A DNA stretch of 64,000 bases, taken from Elymus sibiricus. Lineage: Eukaryota > Streptophyta > Magnoliopsida > Poales > Poaceae. The translations under genes were made by a program, and so were the position numbers. The notes under the pieces were generated by a model. The model worked only from the letters and a program-made list of their open reading frames with translations, made no database searches and was not told the DNA's origin. This document shows, piece after piece, positions 1 through 9,764 of this stretch. How positions within the stretch are numbered: the stretch's first letter is position 1; each line of letters starts with the position of its first letter. Location: assembly GCA_039707655.1 (NCBI GenBank), contig CM077667.1, forward strand, positions 62,277,628-62,341,627. The letters are read 5' to 3'.

Positions 1-877
1 CATCTCATCAAAATATCGAACGAATACCAAATTCACATGATTACTTATAACAAGACTTATCCCATGTCCTCAGGAACAAACGTAACTACTCACAAAGCAT
101 ATTAATGTTCATAATCAGAGGAGTATTAATTATCATTAAGGATCTGAACATATGATCTTCCACCATGTAAACCAACTAGCATCAACTACAAGGAGTAATC
201 AACACTACTAGCAACCCACAGGTACCAATCTGAGGTTTTGAGACAAAGATCGGATACAAGAGATGAACTAGGGTTTGGAGAGGAGATGGTGCTGGTGAAG
301 ATGTTGATGGAGATTGACCCCCTATCGATGAGAGGATCGTTGGTGATGACGATGGCTTCGATTTCCCCCTCCGGGAGGGAAGTTTCCCCGGCAGAACAGC
401 TCCGCCGGAGCCCTAGATTGGTTCTGCCCAAGTTCCGCCTCGAGACGGCGGTGCTTCGTCCCGAAAGCTCTCTTATGATTTTTTTTCTAGGTCAAAACCC
501 TCCATATAGCAGAAGATGGGCACCGGAGGGCTGCCAGGGGGCCCACAAGCCACAGGGGCGCGCCCTGGGAGGTAGGACGCGCCCCCCAGGCTTGTGGCCT
601 CCTGGTGGGTCCCCTCTGGTATTTCTTTTGCCCAATATTTTTTATATATTCCAAAATAATTCTCCGTAACTTTTCAGGACTTTTGGAGTTGTGCAGAATA
701 GGTCTCTCATATTTGCTTCTTTTCTAGTCCAGAATTCCAGCTGCCGGCATTCTCCCTCTTCATGTAAACCTTGTTAAATAAGAGAGAAAAGGCATAAGTA
801 TTGTACCATAATGTGTAATAACAGCCGATAATGCAATAAATGTCACTATAAAAGCATGATGTAAAATGGACGTATCA
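1..877 (-). mobile_element. Partial LTR of a Gypsy-type retrotransposon (TGATACG class)
   Basis: Read on the minus strand, this begins TGATACGTCC at 877 and runs off the left edge of the window. Its start resembles those of the LTRs of E3 and E4 (30053 and 48337). A GC-rich inverted repeat (541-599, arms ccacaagcc and ggcttgtgg around a gggcgcgccc core) lies about 30 bp upstream of a TATA-like site (504-509, minus strand), the same arrangement as in E3 and E4. The open stretches in it (186-431 and 238-669) have no recognisable domain and are not genes. The other end and TSD lie outside the window, so completeness cannot be judged. Confidence 0.75.
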
Positions 878-882
878 GACGT

Positions 883-1697
883 CGCTACACCTCCTTGGAG
901 GCGCCGTCGTGGAGTCCACCCCTGCACGCCCTCGGATCCTGTTCTTCGGGTGAAAGCCTACGACCCGGTTTGGTCGGGCGATGGCGTCTGCATCGCCGCT
1001 TCTCTCTTTGGGGCGTCGCCTTGAAGATCTTTCGATCTCGTTCGCACTCTCCATGTGCTAGACGCTCAAGGCGTTGCGATCGGCAGGTGCCTGGTCGGCA
1101 ATGTGGTGGTGCGGTGTTCAGTTTGGCAACGGTGACGATGGTCAGCAGTGCATGGTCGAGGCTGAGCGGTTGTCGGTTGTTTCCTGGTTTGCTCGACAGG
1201 TCTCGTCTGGGTCTCGCCATGCCGTCGCGGAGTCAAAGCTGCCCTGGAGGTGCCTAGGTGGCGACGATGACAAGTGGCTGGTGGTCTTCAAGGAGGTGTT
1301 GGTTGGCGCCATCTCTGCCCATTTCTCCTGTCTTTTGGTGGTCTTTATAGTCGGAGTTGTCTGGCCCCTACACCGACGGTCGACTGTTTGGCATGGGCCG
1401 GCATGGGTGCCGACGTTTGTGTCGATGAGGGCGTCGTTGGCGAAAGTCGATGGTAAAGTCGGAGTCGCTGGCTCGCGGAGGAGTGATGACGATGACGCTT
1501 GGTGACGACCTCGACTTTGTGTTTCTTGTATGCAACGCGTTTGTGTATCTCTGTGTGGGTGGCCAGGTCGGTCGGTTTTGCCCTGTGCGGGCTGTTGTAA
1601 CGGTTTTAGCCTGGTTTTCCGTCAATTAACGGGGCAAACCTCTTCTTTTTTAATGAAATCGAGATCCCTAGGGGCAGATTTTCGAAAAAAAAAAATG
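883..1697 (+). mobile_element. 5'-truncated non-LTR retrotransposon tail
   Basis: A GC-rich, mostly non-coding stretch ends in a taatgaaat motif, a short spacer and an A-run at about 1684-1695, which looks like the 3' UTR and poly-A tail of a plant LINE. The overlapping short open frames on both strands (885-1625) show no domain and are best explained by base composition. The left boundary is set by the LTR end at 877. Assignment rests only on the tail, so another poly-A retrocopy is possible. Confidence 0.4.
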
Positions 1698-1840
1698 TCC
1701 ACATGAACGCCCATTTTATCGGTGTCTAATCTCACAATTCCCACTCTCTCAAATCGGGCATGCAGCCAGACTATCCGAACACCCGTGCAAGCCAACATTT
1801 TTTGTAGTTGAACACCAATCTCTTCTTCCTGCATGCACTA

Positions 1841-4760
1841 TTTTTTTTTGGAGAAGGAGGAACAGTGCCCCGGCCTCTGCATCAAGAACGATGCATACAG
1901 CCAATTTATTTGAAATAAAGCAAACAAAGTCTCAGGTTCGTCCATGTCTCACAGTCTGAGCCACAAATAGAAAGTAAACGGTAAATACATGTATGCCACA
2001 TCCGGCGTCACTAATAGACTACGATGCCTACACACTTAGCCTATTAACAGCTCGCCATCCAAACCGGCTGAAGATAGCCCGTGCGACCGTCTCCCACCGG
2101 TTGCACCCAATATTCATAAGCTCCCTGTTGTCCGCATGGTTGAGTAATGACCACGTACGGATCCAAGCCGTGGCTCTGTATATGACCTGCAAAAAATGGT
2201 TAAGTTTCTTTCCTTGAAAAATCATATCATTTCTAGTATTCCAAATGGCCCAAAATAAAGCGCTTATTCCAATGCGTATATGATTAGCTAATGTTCCGTC
2301 AACTCCGTTGAGCCACGTCTCAAATAGCATGTTAATGTTCATTGGTGGTTGAATATTGAAAGCTAAATGGACAGTGCGCCAAAGTAGTTTTGCTAGTGGG
2401 CATTCTAAAAAAAGGTGTTGGATTGTTTCGTTATGATCGCAATAGCAACAAGTAGCACTCCCGTTCCAATTCCGCTTTATCATGTTATCTTTGGTTAGTA
2501 TCACACCCTTGTGTACAAACCACATGAAAATATTAATTCGGAGCGGAACCTTGATCTTCCAGATATGCAAAGACCTTGAGAGGGGTCCAGAATTAATTAT
2601 ATCCATATACATCAACTTTACTGAAAAAGAACCAGTCGTGGTTAGTTTCCAGTGAATTCGATCTGGTTGATCAGAGAGTTGAACATCCATCAAACGTCTG
2701 ACCAAATGTAACCATGAATTCCAGCGTTCTCCCACTAGAGCCCGCCTGAATTGAACATTAAGAGGTACGGACTGTAATACTGTGGCAACATAATCTGCCT
2801 TACGTTGTGCAATGTTATACAGAGTAGGATATTGTAGGGCTAGCGGCGTCTCCCCCAGCCACGTGTCCTCCCAAAATCTGGTCCTGGTACCATTACCAAC
2901 GAGAAATTTGACTCGCTGGAAGAAGGATACTTTCATCATCATTAACCCTTTCCAAAACGGTGAGTCATTCGGTCTAGCTGTAACCTGTGCTAGTGTCTTG
3001 GATTGTAGATATTTATTTCTCAAAATTTGTATCCACATTCCATCAGTCTCTGTAGATAACCTGTATAGCCATTTGCTAATTAGGCATCTATTCTTGACCT
3101 CTAAGTTTTCAACTCCTAATCCCCCTTGATCCTTAGGTCTGCATATAATATCCCATTTCGTTAATCTATATTTCTTCTGAGGCTCATCGCTTTGCCAGAA
3201 GAAGCGTGATCGATAAAAATCTAATCTCTTCCGTACACCAATAGGCACTTCAAAGAATGATAGTAGAAACATCGGCAGACTAGTCAATACCGAGTTTATC
3301 AAAACTAGTCGACCTCCATAAGACATGAGCTTGCCCTTCCAGCAACCAAGTCTTTTTTCGAATCTATCTTCAATACATTTCCACTCCCTATTCGTCAATC
3401 GTCTATGGTGAATAGGAATCCCAAGGTAACTGAAAGGCAGTGATCCCATTTCACAGCCGAACAGTTGCCTATATGCGTCTTGTTCTTCCTTGGCTCTTCC
3501 AAAACAGAACAATTCGCTCTTATTAAAGTTAATCTTTAATCCAGATAATTGTTCAAATAGGCAAAGTACCAGCTTCATATTTCTAGCTTTTGCAAGGTCG
3601 TGTTCCATGAATAAAATTGTGTCATCCGCATATTGTAGTATGGACACTCCCCCCTCCACCAGGTGCGGGACTAATCCACCTACCTGGCCGTTCTCCTTAG
3701 CACGACCAATAAGGACCGTCAACATATCCGCAACTATGTTGAACAGAATAGGAGACATGGAATCGCCTTGTCTCAGTCCTTTGTGGGTCTGAAAATAATG
3801 ACCCAAGTCATCATTAACTTTAATTCCCACACTACCTTTTTGAATGAAGGTATCTACTTGCTCCCTCCAGGATTCAGTAAACCCCTTCATTCGCAAGGCT
3901 TGCTGGAGGAATGGCCGTTTGACCTTGTCATATGCCTTCTCGAAATCCACCTTAAAGATAACCCCATCAAGTTTCTTTTTGTGGATTTCATGAATGGTTT
4001 CATGTAAGACTACCACCCCTTCAAGGATGTGTCTTCCTGGCATAAAGGCTGTTTGAGATGGTTGGACTACGGAATGTGCAATCTGTGTCAATCTATTCGT
4101 AGCAACCTTTGTAAAAAATTTGAAGCTAACATTAAGCAGACATATTGTTCTAAACTACTCAATGCGAATAGCCTCCACCTTCTTTGGCAACAACGTTATT
4201 GTTGCAAAATTTAGGTGAAAAAGTTGTAACTGCCCATTGAACAAGTCGTGAAACAAAGGTAAAAGATCTCCCTTAATAATGTGCCAGCATTTCTTATAAA
4301 ATTCCGCGGGAAACCCATCTGGTCCCGGTGCCTTGTTTTGTTTCATTTGTGCTATTGCGTCGAACACCTCTTTTTCAGTGAACGGAGCAGCAAGTACATC
4401 ATTCTCATCTTGGCTGAGCTGAGGAATATCAGATGTAATGCCTTCATCAAGAGAAACATAATTCTCCTGAGGTGCCCCGAAAAGTTTTATGTAATACTCC
4501 GTGATGTAAAGTTTTATATTTTCATGCCCAACTATTGTGCCCTCATCCTGTTCAAGCTAAAATATTTTTTTCTTCCTATGCTTGTCATTTGCAATCATGT
4601 GGAAGAATTTAGTATTATCATCTCCTTGGACCACCTTCGTCACTTTTGCCCGAAGTGCCCACTTCATCTCCTCCTCTCTGAGAAGAGTTTGTAATTTTTT
4701 CTCAGCTTCAATCTTAGTGGACAATTTACCACTCAAATCAGCCCGTCTCTATTTCTTTAT
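1841..4760 (-). mobile_element. 5'-truncated LINE (non-LTR retrotransposon)
   Basis: The minus-strand element begins with LINE ORF2 sequence near 4760 and ends at a poly-T run (plus strand 1843-1852) that corresponds to its poly-A tail. The endonuclease domain and ORF1 are missing, the usual result of incomplete reverse transcription. I found no convincing target-site duplication, so the right boundary is approximate to within some tens of bases. Confidence 0.75.
2028..4757 (-). pseudogene. LINE ORF2 reverse transcriptase, broken
   Basis: The reading frame covers the linker before the polymerase, the reverse transcriptase (motif with APGPDG near 4315, catalytic YADD near 3635) and a C-terminal zinc-binding RVT region with paired Cys/His residues near 2430-2470. 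One frame runs through the whole length but is cut by an in-frame TAG at 4155-4157 and another stop near 4557. The longest uninterrupted part is 687 codons (2028-4091). The enzyme would copy LINE RNA at a nicked target. With no endonuclease domain and two stops it is not functional. Confidence 0.85.
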
Positions 4761-5242
4761 TCATAGACATCACAAACAATGAATCTTTCTAGTTTTTCTT
4801 TGCAGAGGCAACATACGCACAAATTTAGCTTGTGATGTTATTAATTGAGGGCTAATTAATTTCATTTAATTAGGTGCCTCAGTGCAACCTTCTTTAATTA
4901 GCACAATCTTCTTTAATGCAAATCACATATGGAATAATATAAGAGGTTGATTAGCCCTTCCCTAGAAGACGGTACACGCTGTAGAGAGGCATGTAATATA
5001 AGAGGTTTTTTTTTGGCAGGCATAATATAAGAGGTTGACAGGCAAGGCATTGTCTTAAGAGAGGCCCGTATTTTTGGCTTTCTGGAAATACGTGATTTTG
5101 GCTGTGAACTTTTTTTAACTATGCAGTCTATCGACGCACGGCCCATGTAGACAAAAAAATGAAACTGAATCTGGTCTAGGCAGCTCGGCTCAAGCAGTAT
5201 AGATCAAATAGAAAAAGCACCTAGACTTTCACAAGAAGGTGT
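4761..5242. other. Intergenic, no gene seen
   Basis: AT-rich sequence with a short duplicated phrase (ataatataagaggtt near 4935, 4995 and 5025). I see no coding region, RNA gene or complete transposon. Confidence 0.5.
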
Positions 5243-5331
5243 GCTGGATGAGTTAGTAGTGCCCTACGGGCAATTCTGCATACACCAGAGATCGAGTCCT
5301 GGCATTGATGAAATTTTTTTTTTGCTGGCCC
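5243..5331 (+). mobile_element. Possible SINE-like fragment
   Basis: A short stretch has a weak match to a pol III B box (gatcgagtcc at about 5290) some 45 bp after an A-box-like phrase and is followed by a T-rich tail (5319-5331). This layout resembles tRNA-derived plant SINEs. No TSD was found and the box matches are imperfect. Confidence 0.25.
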
Positions 5332-5544
5332 TGTTTTACAGGGACGACGGACGAAAAAACTAAAACTACGCTAAACGGACGAAAAATCTGATGGTCCCAC
5401 GATGGACGAAAAAAAAGTAGAGAAACAGTCATTCCTTTAATATTAGATAAAGATAAAGATATATATAATATATGTAGGGAAAGAAAAGATATTAGATAAT
5501 AAAAAAAATATAAGAATCGTCTCGTTCTGTGCTTTTTTTTTAGA

Positions 5545-5802
5545 ATCTTGTGCTGTGCTTTTTTTTTTTTTGAGGGAAACACCAAGTTTTTATTGCTCAA
5601 AGGCCACATGATGTGGGATACAAAAGGGATCATGGGGTCCGATCAACCAGAGGTGTCGTCCCTGATCCAATGAGTGTGCAAACTTGGCTAGACTATCGGC
5701 ATCCTTATTAGAGAATCTACCTTCAAAAGAAATATTACAATTAAAAAGCAAAATACATTCCTTGATTTCAGTTACTATTGCTCCATTATCTTGTGCTGTG
5801 CT
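5545..5802 (-). mobile_element. 5'-truncated LINE insertion with 15-bp target duplication
   Basis: The body (5560-5787) reads on the minus strand as the last part of a LINE RNase H-like region (RVT_3 type; residues ADSLAKFAHSLDQGR visible near 5690) with its stop at about 5590, followed by a tail seen as a poly-T run on the plus strand. It is bounded by perfect 15-bp direct repeats at 5545-5559 and 5788-5802 (atcttgtgctgtgct), the signature of target-primed insertion. Only about 230 bp was copied. It lies about 220 bp upstream of the F-box start codon, so it may sit in that gene's promoter. Confidence 0.85.
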
Positions 5803-6008
5803 GTTGAAACGTGACAGCGAGAGAGACCCGTCGGCGAGCAATCTGTTGGGCTCCGGCATCTTCGCCAGGCTCACGTCGCAAGTGCCAGATAATAATACGA
5901 CTGAATATCTCAAAAAGGAAAACGATAATACGATTGAAGGCCCAGCCTACGTCTCGGCGACGCTTCCATAATCGATACCTGGTACGTGAGCTAGTCCAAG
6001 ACAGATCG

Positions 6009-8069
6009 ATGAGGGAGAGCGAGGCCGCCCCGCCGGTGGCGCTGTCCTCCCCGCTTGAAGACGAAGATCTCCTCCGTCTCCCGCCGCAGCCATCCTCCCT
6101 GCCCCGCGCCTCGGCAGTCTGCAAGCGCTGGCGAGGCCTCGTCACCGACCCCAAGTTCCAAGCCCGGTTCCGCGCCATCCACCAGAAGCCGCCCCTCCTC
6201 GGCGTCTTCGGTTGCGACGTCAGCGGCAACAAGATCATGTTCAGATCCATATTGGACCCTCCCGACCACATACCTTCTGAACGCTTTGATCTTGTCTGCT
6301 GCAGCGATTACAACGAGAACGAGGTGCTCGATTGCCGCCACGGCCGTGTCCTCTTCAAAGACTGGCTGCGGAAGGATCTTGTTGTGTTTGCCCCAATCAC
6401 CGGCGAGCAGTGCCGTGTAGCCATTCCGACAGAGTTCCGTCATAGATACCTCGCCGGGGCGGTGCTCTGCGCCGCTAGCGACCAAGACCATGTGCACGGT
6501 GGCTGCCATTTGAGCCCCTTCAAGGTGATCTTGATGCCCCTGGGTGGAGAAAGTGTTATATCCGGCGCCCTTGTTTACTCCTCGGAAACCTGCATTTGGG
6601 GCAATCTCATCTTCACAGCCACCCCATGTATACTTTTTGAAAGTGATCCTGCTACTCTTGTTGGTAATGCGCTTTACTGGCCGCTTGTTTTTATGAGAGA
6701 TGACATACTTGAGTTTGATTTGGAAGAGCAGAGCCTAGCTGTGATCAAGGGGCCTCATGTTACAAATTGTATCGACAATAGGACCCGTCAGATAGTGCAG
6801 GCTGAGAATGGTGTTGTTGGCTTAGGAATATTGACGTACCCTCGCTTCCAAATGTGGCAAAGGGACATCAATTGTCATGGTGTTGCCACATGGGTGCTGC
6901 AGAAAACCATTGACATGCATAGTATTCTTGGGCTCCCTCCTCATCTTGAAGGAGAGACGAGAGGGATGGAAACTATATTAGGCTATTCTGATGATACCGA
7001 TGTAATTTTTTTTTATGTCGACATCGATGTCTACATGGTCCACCTTAAGTCAATGCAATCCAAGATACTTCGTGGAGCCTGTCATAAGTTTCGCTACTAT
7101 CCCTTCACGAGCTTCTATGCACCAGGTGATTTCTCATCATTCATTCTTATATTGTAGGAGTAACTCAATCCAGTTGTATTTCATACATGCTTGCTTAAAT
7201 CTCTTCAATTTGGTTCTTAACTTAAGTTATTGATGACAAATTAAGCTTAATCATCAATTGTCTCGCTGCCAGAAATTAAAACTTATAGCCGTATTGTGTT
7301 TTCTGTTATCACCCAATGTAGTCATCTTCATTCTTGAGCGATCCAAGACAAGTGTCAAATGTGTAGATATCTAAAATAAAATGTTAATGGGTACTTGGTT
7401 ATATTTTGGAATGTTTGGAATCTCGAAGCTAGTTATATTTTGTATCCAGTACATGCCTCTGTTTTAATTTTGTTATTTTTCTTATTAATTCCATTTTGTA
7501 ACGTTCCTTGAATCCAATAATTAACCACTCCCTTCGTCCCATAATATAAGACGTTTTTGCAGTTCAATGGGACAGAGGTAGTATGTTACTTGATGAAGAC
7601 GCTCTCAAAGTGACTAGTGCTTATGCAGCACACAAGAAATAATGACATTTCTCGTCTCTAATTAGGCTCCATTCTTTTCAAACTGAATACCTAATATCAC
7701 TTTTTTTGTGGTGAGGGATGAGTTCACATAAGAAATTTTCTTTTATGAGCTAAATACTTCATCATGAGATAGCTATGTATACCATTTATTCTTTGCATTC
7801 TACAACATATGTGCTTTTGGTTACTTTGCTAGTATATGTAATGATTAAATAATTTTGTTCAAGTTATATTTCCTCCTCTTATCTATAAAACCTAGTTACA
7901 AAAGCATCTATAAAAAGTGAGTATATGTGTAATTACCTCATTGTTGCCATCTCTTGTCCGTTTTTCTTCTCCTTGGAACTGTTGTTAATTGCCTAATTAA
8001 CTTTTTATGGTTTCAGGTACAACCATTAATGATGGATCTCGTGGAGCTAAAATGTTGCATGACACATAG
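6009..8069 (+). CDS. F-box protein, two exons
   Basis: Exons 6009-7125 and 8017-8069 join at a GT donor (7126) and a tttcag acceptor to give 389 residues; the split codon keeps the frame. Residues about 16-55 resemble an F-box, with the LPR-like and VCKRWRGLVTDPKF parts that end this motif in plant proteins. The rest resembles the beta-propeller-like 'F-box associated' region of large grass families. F-box proteins bind SKP1 in SCF ubiquitin ligases and choose substrates with the C-terminal part. I chose the ATG at 6009 because it puts the F-box near the N terminus, although the frame is open from 5811. If the intron is kept, the protein stops at 7157 with a different 11-residue tail. The target is unknown. 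Reading frame and splice sites appear intact. Confidence 0.8.
7126..8016 (+). other. Intron of the F-box gene
   Basis: The 891-bp intron begins gtgatt and ends ggtttcag, with a pyrimidine- and A/T-rich body usual for grass introns. It contains a short MITE remnant at 7530-7582. Confidence 0.75.
7530..7582. mobile_element. Short Stowaway-like MITE remnant in the intron
   Basis: The ends ctcccttcgtcccat and (reverse complement) ctacctctgtcccat form imperfect terminal inverted repeats of the Tc1/Mariner Stowaway kind. At about 53 bp it is an internally deleted copy. Confidence 0.55.
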
Positions 8070-8484
8070 GATATTATATGGTTTATGAGTTAATGTACTG
8101 AAGGGTTCAGCGGGTAAGAAGATCTTCCGAATATAGCTAGTGAAAGTGGTTATTTGGTTATTTTTCCATGGGAAAACTATCAAGCTGACAGCATGGATGC
8201 ACTCACAAACTACTGTCCATTCAGCTATGGGAATTTACACATGAGAATAACACAGACAACAGTTAAAATGATGGTGATGCAAATATAAAGTGACTCCTTT
8301 TTCGGTTGTAAATGATATCCAGATATGGAATCTAGTGTTGGTGCTGAAATTACATGTGTGTGTGTGTGCGCGCGCGCCAATCTGTACATGCCTTCAGTTC
8401 TCTTTTCATTTAGTTGTTTCATAATATATAGTCTGAAAGCAATAGATTGCCCGCTTTATTTTTGTCTTCTACCGGGGCACAAAC
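8070..8484. other. Downstream region of the F-box gene, with a (TG)n(CG)n run
   Basis: Likely 3' UTR and spacer. A simple repeat of alternating TG then CG occurs near 8355-8377. No further gene is seen. Confidence 0.5.
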
Positions 8485-8754
8485 TATTGAATTCATGCAC
8501 CAACGAGTTGCTCCGAAAGTCTGAAGTGATGAAGAGAGGCACACAATATATTTCAACATTCGGCCTCACGTCTAGACTATGTTAGTCTTTAGACGTGGGA
8601 TCGATGTAGGCCGAATTATTTTTTATTTAATACTGTGTTGGCAGGGTCTTGAACTCAAGACCTTTTGGCTCCGATATGATATTGAATTCATGCACCAGCC
8701 AGTCGCTTCAAAAAGTCCGAACTGATGGAGAGAGACGGGCAATATATTTCAACA
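8485..8754 (-). mobile_element. TRIM/SMART-like miniature LTR retrotransposon
   Basis: Two direct repeats of about 75 bp (8485-8558 and 8677-8754, offset 196 bp) begin TGTTGAAATATATTG on the minus strand. Between them is about 120 bp without coding capacity. Next to the right repeat lies a degraded match to the initiator-Met tRNA primer site (ggctccgata on the plus strand). Possible target duplication caaac/taaac. This size and layout match terminal-repeat retrotransposons in miniature of grasses, which depend on other elements' proteins. An internal inverted repeat (cggcctcacgtctag with ctagacgtggg-like partner, 8561-8617) is also visible. Confidence 0.55.
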
Positions 8755-9374
8755 TAAACCAGCTTCTGCTTAACTTACGATAGGAGCTCCAGTGGGTTGA
8801 AGCCTTAAAAACCTCATTGCTCAATTTTCTTATTTCTTCATTGTTACACACATAATTTGTTGGCAAAATTTTCATTTTGTCATGTATTGGACTGCAAGAC
8901 TGGAAGTAATTTGGAACGTCAGGACAGGAATGAAATGTCCAACTTAATTTCTTGCTCTAAAACACCTCAAAAAGTAGTTATATTATTTATCCATTGTTAT
9001 CTGTTTTGATCCTGGTATTGGACTTAAGTCCATAAAAACTACTTCCATTGAAACCACACTTTCTGAAATAGTAGTGTTTTTGTCATTTCCTCATGACTCG
9101 TACATGTGATTAGTACATTTGTAGCACATGTAAATAATTTTTTGAATTTCTTGTCATGTGATCCATTTATTTAAAGCAGAGCACCCAAGATCACGTGTAT
9201 TGCTAGAGTTTATTGTTTTGGCATAATTTGCCATCTTGACATGTTGAGGGATGGGTTTACTTTAAACAAGAAGAAAAACTAATGTCTCTTTTTGTATTCT
9301 TGCCATCTAAATTCTCGTTTTGAGGTAGTTAAGTAACCTCTTATATGAAAATTCTGAAACTTCCTTGCTTTATA
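8755..9374. other. Intergenic, nothing recognised
   Basis: AT-rich sequence without an open frame, known repeat ends or RNA gene that I can recognise. Confidence 0.5.
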
Positions 9375-9720
9375 CTCCCTTCATTCCTTTATGTAAGGTG
9401 TATATTTTTGGGCGTGGTGATCAAGGCACAAAATTAAGAAAGATTTTGAACAAAAATACCCTTAACTAATTAGGTAGCAACTAAATCTCGCTGCACCAGA
9501 ATAAAATCAGTCGGGGGGATGGGAGCAAGAGAAACATGAATGCATGTAATCAGTGAGAGAGATCTTTTTACTCTACCTTCCTATTGAAGACCACATATGA
9601 AAGGCATGCACTGGATGGTGGAAGGCCACACATGGAAAACTGAGAAAAAAATAAAAATACACCGTACATTGCGTTTCTTTAGGAAAAACAAATACACCTT
9701 ATATAAAGGAATTTTTGTAG
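9375..9720. mobile_element. Stowaway-like MITE
   Basis: Terminal inverted repeats of about 28 bp (left ctcccttcattcctttatg, right as reverse complement ctacaaaaattcctttata) are flanked by TA dinucleotides (9373-9374 and 9721-9722). At 346 bp with no coding capacity it is a Tc1/Mariner-derived MITE. Confidence 0.7.
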
Positions 9721-9764
9721 TATAAGGAAGCCTTTATATAACGGATGTGGTTTTTTATCTATTG

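Noticed and set aside
885..1625. Several 60-140-codon frames on both strands
   Set aside because: No domain, mutual overlap and GC bias; the region is better explained as a truncated retrocopy.
5811..6008. N-terminal extension of the F-box protein by 66 codons
   Set aside because: It would put the F-box unusually far inside and begins about 10 bp from a LINE insertion; the ATG at 6009 fits the family better.
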